Assembly (NCBI GenBank): GCA_003117195.1
Contig: BDSI01000124.1
Location: forward strand, 192,010-256,009
Direction of reading: 5' to 3'
DNA: 64,000 nt
Origin: Eudorina sp. 2006-703-Eu-15
Taxonomy: Eukaryota; Chlorophyta; Chlorophyceae; Chlamydomonadales; Volvocaceae
Shown: positions 47,046-57,258 of the stretch, piece by piece
Layout: each line of letters starts with the position of its first letter
Position numbering within the stretch: the first letter of the stretch is position 1
The notes under the pieces: model-generated
What the model was told of the DNA's origin: nothing
The model's database searches: none
What the model saw: only the letters and a program-made list of their open reading frames with translations
Position numbers and translations under genes: made by a program

Positions 47046-48372
47046 ATGGACGGCACGTACACGGTTGTGGAAATGCAGAGACTAATAGACACGCTTGGAG
47101 GGCATTTACTGTACCCGATGACAAACGTTCAGTTATTCGTACCGTTCACGACACCTAAGAGGGTGGTCGTGCAACTTTTTTGCCACCTCGTAGGGTAATG
47201 GGGGTGTGGGAGTAACGAATGATGGGGGGGGAGGGGTGGTCTGAGGTACCCTCTCGCCCAACAATCATTAGTACGGCACGCGTACGGCCATGGCCGTACA
47301 AGCTTTATACCGCAGATCCGCTTGGCAACTTCACATGGATAAATGTGCAGATTATACGTTCGTTTGGGAAGCCAACAACATATAGAGTGCGTTCCTTGCG
47401 TCAGCCAGCATTTGCAGTCCGACCGTCACTGATCGATGGCGCAGCGTACTGTTGAAAATGGTTGATTACCAAGTCATGCAAGCTAGTTCCTGGCCACGTA
47501 TCTACCTCCCTTAGTTGATACGCACTTAGGCTGGCCACGCCACTCAGTCAGGTCACGACATGGCGACCATAAGTGGGTCATTGGTAAGTGCAAGCATTGT
47601 TTCCCTTGTCCATGCGCGATACTTCTCTGGTTGGGTGCTTAAGATCTTGCCTTATTGCAGTTGAGGGCTTGGATGTGGGGGGTGCGGGAGGGGGCTTGGG
47701 CCCCATGCAGCGCTTCAATGCCGCCGCTGACGCTATTGCACTGGCAGCAGCCAACGTGCAGGCGCAGGCGGGTGGTGTGCGGCGGGCCTCAGGTTGCCGG
47801 GCCGTATGCGGGCTTGGATGTGGGGGTGGCGGGGGGGCTTGGGCCCCATGCAGCGCTTCAATGCCGCCGCTGACGCTATCGCACTGGCAGCAGCCAACGT
47901 GCAGGCGCAGGCGGGTGGTGTGCGGCGGGCCTCAGGTTGCCGGGCCGTATGCGGGCTTGGATGTGGGGGTGGCGGGAGGGGGCTTGGGCCCCATGCAGCG
48001 CTTCACTGGCGCCCCGGACGCAGCCATGGTAGCGGAGGCGTGGGCTGGGTCTGCAGCAATGCAAGGCAGTGTTACCCTGCCAGGTGGCGGTGGGATTGGG
48101 GTGGCAGTTCGGTGTTTGAGGCAGCAAGCACGGGTGTGCCAATCCGCCATGCACCCCTTAACGCGCTGCAGATGAATGGGCAGTTCAATCAGGTCAGGCG
48201 AGATATGGAGCGGTGGCAGGGTATGGCGAGATCAGAGTGGGAGGAAGAGGAGATTAGGTCGATCCAGGGTCTCGGCAACGGCAACGCTTCGTACGCGCCA
48301 CAGCAGTACATGCTGGTGGGTCACCCTGTTGCATCGCAAGCCGTGCCATACCAGTTGCAGTTCAACGCGTGA
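47046..48372 (+). CDS. Unrecognised multi-exon candidate gene or pseudogene
   Basis: I do not recognise this family. Protein-like pieces lie in order on the plus strand. ATG at 47046 opens MDGTYTVVEMQRLIDTLGGH and QLFVPFTTPKR. About 47270-47455 reads LYTADPLGNFTWINVQ then RSFGKPTTYRV. 47560 reads MATISGSL followed by GTAAGT. After a cttattgcag acceptor at 47660, GLDVGGAGGGLGPMQRF and AAADAIALAAANVQAQ occur in a tandem repeat. The end reads QMNGQFNQVRRDMERWQ to PYQLQFNA with TGA at 48370-48372. Between the repeat and the C-terminal part the frame must shift by one base near 48090-48120. Short exons plus frame changes suggest either a real gene with introns I cannot place or a decayed mobile or viral-type gene. 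Function is not inferred. Confidence 0.3.
47665..48005 (+). repeat. Tandem duplication, 145- and 143-bp periods
   Basis: The marker GGGCTTGGATGTGGGGG starts at 47665, 47810 and 47953. The first two units are nearly identical through GTGCAGGCGCAGGCGGGTGG; the third diverges after CAGCGCTTCA. A two-base indel in the Gly-rich tract separates units. Confidence 0.9.
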
Positions 48373-49370
48373 CTTTGGAGCGCAGCTAAATGCGTCGCGT
48401 GCACGCACATGCGGATCGGGCGATGTTGGAAGTATGCGCGTTGTCGTACACTGCTGTGTGCTAGCTTCCAAGGCGGGGCTGCCTCGGGCGCCAATCCAAT
48501 CAACATATTCAGGGATCGGGTTCATGTTTCATACATCATAGAGGTCCCTTATATTCCATTGCAAAACCAGAAACATCGGATGTTACACACTGGATGCCTG
48601 AACAACATTGAACTACCAGCGTCGCTATTTTGACAGAGTCTACTAAAAGTGAAGCGAACAGGTGCTTCGATTACAGCCGACATGCCAGTAGTGAAATGCG
48701 GTGCTTCGGAAGAGTTCAAATGGACTCCTTCACTGAAGGAATGTGCCCAGCCCTGCCGTGTTGTAAGCCCAAGCTTCTCAGCGCTGTTTGCTTACAAGGT
48801 TTATCATGAATGATGCGTAGATCAGGTTTCATGGTTACCGCTAGGGACTCTGGAACTGTGTTGTAATAACGGCGCAACGCACAGGTACGGAACGCGCTAA
48901 GCCCATGGATGCCACGGGAGGGGCAAGGAAGAATGATGGGGGAGGAGGGGTGGTCCGGACCCCCTCCCTGTACTACGAAGTGCCAAAAACGTTGCGCGAC
49001 CACCCTCCTAAATTGATTGCAAGCTCCAAGCTGAGCTGTGTCGTGCAGGAGTAACGGGTCCAGTGTACAACATCGATGGCCTGGCTTGTATCAGATGGAT
49101 ATCTTCTTCGATGGCTTGGAACGTAGTTCAGTAATATACGGAGTTTACCCATTTCCATGCCCGCTCCGGACTATGAACAAAAGACGAATTTGAACACTTT
49201 TAATTCATGATGAAAGGCCCTGGCGTTGTAATCTTAACATGCGGCACTCTGGGTTCGTTGTAAGCCCTCAGCCTTGCCACATTTCCTGGACCTTTCAAGC
49301 ACGACTACATATTGATTGCGAGCAATATTTCATTGACTCTCACGGCGTTTGACTCAATCGTAGAGCAAGA
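48373..49370. other. Spacer upstream of the membrane-protein gene
   Basis: No coding frame with a motif. The stretch 48920-48970 (gatgggggaggaggggtgg) resembles 47221-47240 (gatggggggggaggggtgg), a short shared purine block. An in-frame stop lies 21 bp before the ATG at 49371. Confidence 0.4.
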
Positions 49371-52300
49371 ATGCGCTCGCGCATGCCCGCTGTGGGTGCG
49401 TCACAACAACGGCGGTTTCTGGCCCGAGTTCCGGTGGCAGAGCACATAATGAACATGCTGATCGCGACATGCTTCATCATTGGGTACCAGCAGCACATTG
49501 CGCCTGTGTGCCAAGGCCAGCCGCACGCAATTCCGCCGAGCTCACGCGTGCTGGCGGAATACCCGTGCGGTCACCATCCCATGATGAGGCTGGCATACCT
49601 GTTTCGGAACTCGCACCATGTGCTTTGGGATATCTTCCATCTTGGGATGGACGACAGATACGTGTTATACGTGTGTGCGGCTTGGGGCCTTCGCCTGCTG
49701 GGCGCTTTCCTGACCCCCCCAAGAGTGTACTGCCAGGTATACAGCCGTACCGCGTCCGTTCCTCGCACCATCGATAGATGCCCCCTGTTTCTCTGTCTGT
49801 GTGATTGCTCCTACCATCGCCCCGCACAAGTGCACGGACAATTGCACATCCCCGAGATGTCTGTTCGTCGGTCGTCAGCAAGGAGCGCGTGGCATGCAAG
49901 GTGCCTGTGTGGTAGCTACATGGCTGGAGGCGCATAACCCGATTCCTGACGCCGTGCGCGACAGGCGCGAATGGGCGCGTCGTCCTGACCTTCCTGGCTC
50001 CGCCTGCTGTACACCCCCGGTCGCCCGGGTTCGTTTTTTTGGTTTATCTACATTTTCAATTCAACCCCCAGTCGCACTGAGCGCGATGTCGGCGCAACCC
50101 ATCCGACGCCATGCCGCAGGTCTTGGTCCCCTGCGTCGCGTTCTTCATGAGGTCTGCGTTGCTGTTCCACCTCCTGCTCCTCGGACCCGACCACCAGCTC
50201 TCACCCCTGAACGCGGCCAAGGTCTTCCACTCCTTAGCAACCTGGGACGTCTGCATCTTCATGACCATGCTGCTGGCCTGGGTGAGTCATCGTCGTACCT
50301 CAGTCGTACAGGATGCCGTACATCACACGCAGCCGGGCCGGGGATCTGCGTGCATCGTGCTGGTTTGGTGATAGCGGATCTGCGGCGCGGAGCTGTGACG
50401 CGAGTTTACTGAAATTGAGCTATACCCATGACCTCTTGTTGCTCAGCAAGCTACTCCTTAGCACGGCAATCCCCTGCATTTGCCTGTTGGCCTTTCCAAC
50501 CTCGCCGGGGCCGCCTGCCTAGCGGACACCTCCTTGCCCAACCCTGGCTTCCCACCGATTTCTGAGCACCCAACCACTCCAATCCACTCCACAGCTCCTG
50601 ATCCCTGCCCTTCTCGCGTTTGCCTACCTTCTCCTCACCTTCTGCCCGGGCTCGTTTTTTGGGGTTTATTTCTTTTTTCAATTCAATCCTCATCTTCTCC
50701 TCCTCCTCCTCCGACGACTACGACTCCACCTCATCGGAACCTCCTCCCTCGCGCCGTCCGCCGGTCAGCAACCGAACGTGGGCATGGAGGTGCTCCAGTT
50801 CTTCGCCTCCACCATCGAGCTCTTGGTCCTGTGCCGCTGGCACGGCCACCGGGTACCTGGCGGCGTCAGCATCCCCTGGCAGCTGACCATGCGCGGCCTG
50901 GCGCTGTGCGCCACGCTCTACGTGACCCACATGACCCAGATGGGACATGGGGGGCCCAGCCAGCGGCGGCCTGGTTCCCTCGCCGGCAACGGCGCTGGCG
51001 CCGCCGGCGGGGGTGGTTTCGGTGCTGCTTCGGGGCCTGCACTGAAACATTCGAAGCTGCTGTCTGCGGCCGTAGGGGCGAGTGGCGGCGGCGGCGGCGC
51101 CGCCGCCTCTGCTGCGGGTGTCACGGACAAGGACTGCTGCGCAGCGAGCGCTACAGGGGGACTAGTTGGGCCAGCGCCGGCGCCAGCGCCGGCGGCTGCT
51201 GTTGCGGGGCGACTTGGCGGCGCCGAAGCCGGCAAATCTCTGGCAAGCCGATGCAACGGTGCTGCGGCTGCTCCCGCAGCGTCCACCGCGGCGCCCAGCC
51301 ATCAGGTCCTTTGTGCGGGGGACCTAAGCGAGCCGAGTGATGAGAATGGGGAGCCGCGTGATGAGAATGGGGAGCCGAGTGATGAGAATGGGGAGCCGAG
51401 TGATGAGAATGGGGAGCCGAGTGATGAGAATGGGGAGCCGAGTGATGAGAATGGGGAGCCGAGTGATGAGCATGGGCGTGGGCGACTTGCTGGTGTTGGT
51501 GGCGGCGCGGGTGCTGGTGGGTATCATCGGGGTCAGAGGCCTCCGCGCGGGGGGGCCCTAGGGCCAGAATACAGCGCGGTAGGATCTGCGGAGGCGGCTG
51601 CCAGCAGGGCTGCAGCCATGGGGCCCCGGGCCACGACTGCTGCCTCGGGTCCTGCCGCCGTGTCAGGTGCCGCCGCGGTCCACACACCGCAGCCGGGCCC
51701 GGCGGGGGCGGCTGGAGAGGACAAGGCGACAGCGGCACAGCAACACCAGCAGCACCAGCAGCAACACCAACAGCAGCAACAGCTAGGGCGGCAGCAGCAG
51801 CAGCAGCAGCTAGAGTTGCAGCAGCAGCAACAGCAACAGCTGGCGGAGCAGCACCAGCAGCAGCGGGTGGCTCCGGAGCCACTGCCGTACCACTCATTCA
51901 TCCGCCGCCGCGCGCTGCTCCTCAGGGTGCGCGCCCGGGACTGGGGACTGGGCTTGGGATTCGGAGTTTGGAGTGCGGACGAGCCTTGGCCTGACCCTCG
52001 CGCGCAGGGCGCAGGTATTGTGGGGCCCGGGACGGCGCTGTTTGAGCTCCACGCTGAGGGCTTGGTCTGGGAACGTTTGTGCTTTGTGGCCGGGCCAGCT
52101 ATCCTGGGGGGCTTCTGACTTCATCCGCCCGCTGATCGAGCCCATGGCAAGCGCGTCACGACCCCCACATGACAACTACTATCTGGTTTTCCTGTCTCTT
52201 TCGCATTTCCCTTTCGCGTTAATCGCCATTTGCACCACTTCCGCCGCTTCCACCCACTCCCGCACACAGATCCTGGAGGCGGAGCCAGAGCAACTCACGC

Positions 52301-52380
52301 CCGGATACGAGCAGCGGCTGCAGGCTTTGGCTGCGGCCCGGGGCTACCGGTTAGCGGAGGTGTATGTGAGGCGGGTCTGA
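49371..52380 (+). CDS. Polytopic membrane protein with long Gln-rich tail, four exons
   Basis: Exons 49371-49736, 50120-50281, 50769-51926 and 52270-52380 (TGA) all join in phase 0 and give 598 residues. Splice sites are good (CAG|GTATAC, TGG|GTGAGT, AGG|GTGCGC; acceptors gccgcag, ccggtcag, cacacag). About six hydrophobic segments lie near residues 27-42, 97-113, 123-144, 164-176, 183-200 and 211-229 (for example LVPCVAFFMRSALLFHLLLL). From about 235 the protein is low complexity: Gly/Ala runs, seven tandem EPSDENG heptads (364-412) and a poly-Gln block (about 500-545). It ends with a compact YEQRLQALAAARGYRLAEVY. I do not recognise the family; a transporter, receptor or sensor are all possible. 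The first ATG after an in-frame stop was taken as the start, but upstream exons are not excluded. Introns 1 and 2 each hold one ultrashort insertion. Confidence 0.7.
50013..50075 (+). mobile_element. Ultrashort insertion A3 with 12-bp target duplication
   Basis: ACCCCCGGTCGC (50013-50024) and ACCCCCAGTCGC (50064-50075) differ at one base and flank 39 bp that end CATTTTCAATTCA. It lies in intron 1 of the membrane-protein gene, about 45 bp before the acceptor. Confidence 0.75.
50633..50698 (+). mobile_element. Ultrashort insertion A4 with 11-bp target duplication
   Basis: CCTCACCTTCT (50633-50643) and CCTCATCTTCT (50688-50698) flank 44 bp, the longest member: GCCCGGGCTCGTTTTTTGGG and so on to TTCAATTCAAT. 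A3 shares its left part (CCGGGTTCGTTTTTTTGG); A1 and A2 lack most of it. It lies in intron 2 of the membrane-protein gene. Confidence 0.8.
51330..51476 (+). repeat. 21-bp coding minisatellite, seven EPSDENG units
   Basis: Seven copies of GAGCCGAGTGATGAGAATGG(G). The second has CGT for AGT (Arg) and the last CAT for AAT (His). The unit is a multiple of three, so copy number can change without a frameshift. It falls in exon 3 of the membrane-protein gene. Confidence 0.97.
51738..51870 (+). repeat. CAG/CAA-rich poly-glutamine tract
   Basis: Interrupted CAG/CAA runs encode mostly Gln with His, Leu and Gly breaks. CAA interruptions should stabilise the repeat. It is in the same exon as the EPSDENG array. 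Confidence 0.95.
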
Positions 52381-52817
52381 GTGGAGCTGGTTCTGGCGGT
52401 CGCACGAGACTGAGGCTGCGGCTGGTCTGGGGTTAAGGTGGGGCTGGGGGTGCTGGGGGTGAGGCGGGGCTGGGTGTTACAGCGATTGCAGCCAGACACA
52501 CAGACTGTTGCAGCGCGAGTACTTAGTCAGCACACTCTGAGTTTGTCAGAGTAACACGACGACGTGATCAACACAGGCACAGGGGCCTGGGGGGCACGCT
52601 GAGGATGCATGTGATGGTAGGACTGGGTAGGGAGTGTCAAAAGATCAGGGCCTGAGGCGGCTGAGGGGCTTGCCTCTCCAGGGAGGCCGGCTGAGGGGCT
52701 GACGGCCTGGCCTTCGGAAATGGGAGAGGGCCCGGGTTCTGGTTGCGTGCCGTTCTCAGGCGTCCGGAGCCGGGGCAAGCCGGAGGGCACTTCACAGGTT
52801 CACACGTAGCAACCCAC

Positions 52818-52862
52818 ACACACAATATTCGCGGCTCAGCTTTCTACTTTACTCACAATATT
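52818..52862 (+). mobile_element. Ultrashort insertion B3 with 12-bp target duplication
   Basis: ACACACAATATT (52818-52829) and ACTCACAATATT (52851-52862) differ at one base and flank 21 bp, CGCGGCTCAGCTTTCTAC then TTT. This is the shortest member and carries only the right part of the B1/B2 core. Confidence 0.65.
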
Positions 52863-53038
52863 GGTAACACAGCGACACCCGACCTTGTGCCCCGTGCCGG
52901 GAGTCCTGCGCCGCCTGGCCCCTCCGCTGCGGCCTGACCTGCTTTCCACAGACCCTCCCCTTTCCCCCGATGTCGCGACCCCCACGGCCCACTGCCCAGC
53001 TGGCGGCTCGCCTGGTCGGGAGTTCGGGTCCAAAGGTC

Positions 53039-53080
53039 GCAACGGTTGCAAATACAAACATGCAACGGTTGCAAATACAA
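53039..53080 (+). repeat. Duplicated 19-bp motif
   Basis: GCAACGGTTGCAAATACAA at 53039-53057 and 53062-53080, period 23 bp. Each contains the palindrome TTGCAA. Confidence 0.9.
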
Positions 53081-53523
53081 TACTGGCGGACCTGCCGGTT
53101 GCTTCGGAGCGGCGGCCCTCAAGAACATCGCGCCTGTCTTAGGCTCGCGGCTGCGCGACGCGGCCGACGCCGTCAGCGTTGGAGGTTTTGATTAATACAA
53201 TTAGGTATGAAAAGAGAAACCCAGAATCGAACCCGGGCACACCCAGAAGGTTCTGGGGGCTGGGGTACAATCGGTCTCTAGGATTGGGGCAGCTCAGCCA
53301 ACCTAAGCTCTCGATTGGGCCTGCAAGCGTGCCGTACAGGGATCCGGGCCGTGCCGGCCACTGGGGCAGGTTATAACTTAGGGAAAAGGCCCAGGCACGA
53401 GGCGGGGGAGGTGCTGAGCCGGGAGCGAAGACGTAGGGGAGGGGAACGACCCAAGTGTGCGGGCAGGCATACAAACGACCCTGAGGCAGGTGGCGTTATA
53501 GGCGTGGCTGGCACTGGGTCTGG

Positions 53524-53572
53524 CAGTAGGTGTAGCAGTAGGTGTAGCAGTAGGTGTAGCAGTAGGTGTAGC
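53524..53572 (+). repeat. 12-bp minisatellite (cagtaggtgtag)n
   Basis: About four identical copies followed by diverged ones (gtagcactaagtgtagcagtgg) up to 53605. Confidence 0.95.
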
Positions 53573-55040
53573 ACGACCTAGATGTAGCACTAAGTGTAGC
53601 AGTGGCTGGGGTCTCGGAGGGAGCCGAGCCCACCGCGGAAGCTTGGATCCAGGCTCCGTCCAGCGTTACTATCGCAGCGTGCTTAGTTTTGTTTTCGTCC
53701 TTGGCCAATGCCCTCACTGCAGTCATTGCCGTGTGGCCCACATGTCCCGGAGCATTTTGGGTGTGGTGGTGTTCAGTTGGGTATGGTGGTGGTTTCAGTT
53801 GGTTTTGAGTGGGAGACAAGTTCAGTGGCAAGTGGTTGCGTCACGGCTTGTCCCACTCAATCGTCCTTGCATCGTCCTCAGGGTCTGCCCGGATGCGTAT
53901 GCCATTGCCGTACATCCCTTGACGCCCGTCCGACCCACGTCAGGTCGCGGCGTCCCGTGCCGCACCGCGCGCGCCGCCCCGTCGCCAGCAACCGTCGCCA
54001 ACCGTCGTCTTCGCCCTTGCCCTCACACCGCCGTCGCCCTTACGGTTCAGGCCGACCCCGCCGTCACTCGCACCCCATCACGAGGCAGGCGCCGCGTTCC
54101 GCACGCTGCCGTACATTGTTCCGCGGTGGCACGGGCGTTCCCATGAAGGGATGGCCATCGGCTTCACGCCAAGTCGGGGACCTTCAACAACCCATGCAAT
54201 TACGGGCCAGCATGCGGTTCCCGGGCGTTGGGGGCTCACAGAGCGGGCTCGGATCGCCTTTGGCTGCACGGCGACAGCGCGTAGCTGCTATGCTGCCGGC
54301 GTGGCGGTTTTCGTACGGCAACGCACGTTAGCCACTGCGTCCAGTTCGGAACGCTACGAGCCGTGAATGAGCACACTTCTCTCATGCTCCTTTTTGGCCG
54401 CATAGCGGTGCGGAAGTAGCGGTGCAGAGATGGAGTAGGGGCTGCAGCTGTAGCAGCAGAGTTCGTGCCAGCTGAGGCGATGTTGGTGGATGCCAGTTGA
54501 GTCGGAAGCGCCGTGCAGTGTAGAGCTTTACGTGCTGTCGAATTGCTGCCAAATTGTGCAAAGCTTGCACAAGTGCAGAGAGTAGCTGGAGGGAGGAGGA
54601 ACATTGGTTGGCTGGAGCGGCCTTGCGAGTTCATGGAGCATCATGGGTAAGACATGGGTGTGACAATTTGCACTGTGTTGGTGACTCATGCTCCAATACA
54701 CTTACGTCCTGCTGACAACGCATCTGGCCGCGACAGAGTGAATAATTGGACGGCGAACGGGCACTGCGAACTATAGTGGTATTTGGACAGTGAACCGGTG
54801 CCGCGACGGCAGCTTTTACTTTCTGCCCTTCATATCCTGATTCCTTGCAGTCGCAAACACAGCTCGCATCAGCAGGTGTTGTCTTGGATCATGTCTTGGG
54901 ATCATGTTTTGGATAGTGAATGATTGTTTCGTTGCCCGTTGTCTGTCGAGTGGCTCCTTACGGCCGTTGCCGGGAGGTAATGGCTTCTAGTGACACCTGA
55001 TTGACGTAAGACATACCGCCTGATGTACTCCTTCACGTGG

Positions 55041-55220
55041 GCTGTACGGCTCCATCCTGCCGTGGTGCTCTCGCGGGAACTGAGACGCCGGGGGCCGAGA
55101 TGCCGTGCCACCGGCCGCCAGAGCCGGCCCATACTGCAACCCGCCAGGGCCATCATTAACTTTGACCCGTACCGTACCTTGCACGCGCTGTGTTACGACA
55201 ACGCTGCACGCACGTCCTGT
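55041..55220 (+). repeat. Dispersed repeat, copy 2 (partner at 12436-12600)
   Basis: Same ordered blocks as the 12-kb copy, with an extra TGTTACGACAAC-type insertion. Downstream to 55450 the sequence reads protein-like on the plus strand (YDKVYDAEYPVPCLLVECF), which may be part of the same element. Confidence 0.65.
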
Positions 55221-55604
55221 GTTACGACAACTGGCATCACCTGTCGGCCGGCGTGCCGCGGCGCGTGGTGCTGCCTGATCCCTTTCCGTACAGTTGTACG
55301 ACAAGGTGTACGATGCTGAGTACCCTGTTCCTTGTCTCCTGGTGGAGTGTTTCCTGCTGCGTACTACGGCTGATGTGTACATAGGTATGTGGCACGGCTG
55401 TTGGCTGTTCACCGCTGAAGGCTGTTCAACCCCCATTAATAACGGTGGCAGGCGGCAAGAGCGAACTTATTATTAAGGATGTTACGGGGGACCCCGCGAA
55501 CTGCTGTGCGAGTGGATGACGGGCGAGCGCTCCAAGATTCGCGTCATCCATACGTGCACCGCCGGATGCCAAGAGGGCTGCGGGCGTCCGCTGGCTGTAA
55601 ACGT

Positions 55605-55710
55605 GTGGTGGTGGTGGTGGTGGTGGTGGTGGTGGTGGTGGTGGTGGTGGTGGTGGTGGTGGTGGTGGTGGTGGTGGTGATGGTGGTGGTGGTGGTGGTG
55701 GTGGTGGTGG
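55605..55710 (+). repeat. (TGG)n microsatellite
   Basis: About 35 trinucleotide units with a single GAT interruption near 55678. Confidence 0.98.
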
Positions 55711-57258
55711 CAGTGCTCGGCTGGTCGCCCTGGGCCCAGCTAGGCTGCAACGGATCTGCGGCTCATGGGCTGAGGTGAACCCGATGGGCTTGCATGTGAG
55801 GATGACAGAATATGTCGAGGCGATGATGTGACGATTGGAGGATGTGACGGCGCGACGATGTGAGGCGGGTCGTCAACTTGCCGTGGCGTGAATGTTGACA
55901 TTCGGTTCATATGCCAGGCGATCGTCGCTTGGCTAGGCAAGGCGTCGGCGTTCCCGCTCCCGTGTCTCAGGAGCGGGCCGTATCCGGTGTCGTACCCGGA
56001 CCCACCCGATGCCCCAGCGGTGAGTGCCATCTCCGCCCCTACCCCGGGCGGTCGGCTAAGAACCTGCGAGCGCTTGAACCACCGCGGAAATGCTGTCGGC
56101 TGCATATGAATTGGAACGTATGCACCGGCCCGATTCCGGTGGTTGAACGAGACACGGAGGTCACTGAGTGCGCCGCTGAGTTGGTCACCGCAGCCACCGG
56201 CACCCTTGTGCGACCTGCCGTACATCCCTGGTGGTCGATCCACGCCACCAGAGTGCAAGAAGCTAAATCTCGTCACATTATGGGGCACTGACTGTGTACG
56301 GCCGTGGGTACGCCTGCTAGGCGGTGCTTTTCATGCGGCGCAAGTGAAATCAGTGGTGCGCTAACTGCCAGCCGAAGGGAGACTTGCAAGGCTTAGGATC
56401 CCGAAGAAAGTTTTATTTGCAAGCAATTTAAACGTCGCTTAAAAAATCCGGGAGCTGGGACGATAAGGTGTTGTGCCGCAGGACCTAGCCGGCCCACCCG
56501 CCGTGCCGCACCGCGCCGGCCGGTGGTGGGCTTCGCGGGGAGAGGCGAGCAGGGGCTTGAGCAGGGGCCATTTCGTGGACAGCCAGCGCATTCCTTTTCC
56601 GTAAGCGCACCTTCTACACCGGCAGCTGGGCTGGGATACTGATGGTCGTGCTGAGACGACGACACGCCTCAGCTGGGCATGCCATGTTAAGTGTGATAAA
56701 GCTGTCACCACCTAAATTGACGACGTAACGATTCACGTGAAGCCAGAAACATCGGCCGCATGCAGTAGTTCACCTGACATGTTGCGGAACATTGGGGTTG
56801 TGTCCCTTGGTGACAGAAAGCTGGAGGCAAGGTGGAAACCATACAACGTTGTGCGAGGAGTAGTATAACAGAATACGGTATGAGAATTTTGACATCTATA
56901 TGGTCAATTACAATGTTGGCTCGTTGGCTGTGAGCCATGATGGAGTGCCGTGACCGTTGCTAAAAAGCAACGACGGTCACCTGGACGGTCGGGTCACCAC
57001 AACTCGCTCGCCACGCCAGCACTCACTATTTTCTGCTGAAGTAATCAGTCTTCATCAAACATTAATATCATTATGGGAATGCTATGATTACGGTAGCCAT
57101 TTTCGGGCTTTCCGTATTCGGATGTTGCCCACTCCGGACGTGACAAATTTTAGATAAGCGCGACACCTTATTTTTCTTCGAACATTTGTGCATGCAATTC
57201 TGTCTTGATGCAATCGAATGCGTCAAACGACTTGCCCGGGAAACCCTAGACTTTGGGC

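Larger units (their letters stand above)
52381..57258. other. Intergenic region with repeats, no recognisable gene
   Basis: Holds insertion B3, a duplicated 19-bp motif (53039-53080), a 12-bp minisatellite (53524-53572), one copy of the 12-kb repeat (55041-55220) and a TGG microsatellite. No TGTAA close to the stop at 52380 was found. Frames near 55740-56290 are open on both strands but have no motif. The last 500 bp before 57259 are AT-richer and probably include the promoter of the next gene. Confidence 0.45.

Noticed and set aside
51337..51561. Antisense and shifted repeats reading ITRLPILI or RVMRMGS
   Set aside because: Alternative frames of the EPSDENG minisatellite.
53217..53290. tRNA-like sequence on the minus strand (GGTTCGATTC B-box motif, possible acceptor pairing AGAGACC/GGTTTCT)
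   Set aside because: The T-stem has a mismatch, the spacing between T-arm and acceptor is wrong, and no D-arm or anticodon loop of seven fits. At best it is a tRNA-derived SINE scrap.
55740..56288. 182-codon minus-strand frame
   Set aside because: No motif, open on both strands, next to a microsatellite; splice signals do not connect it to anything.
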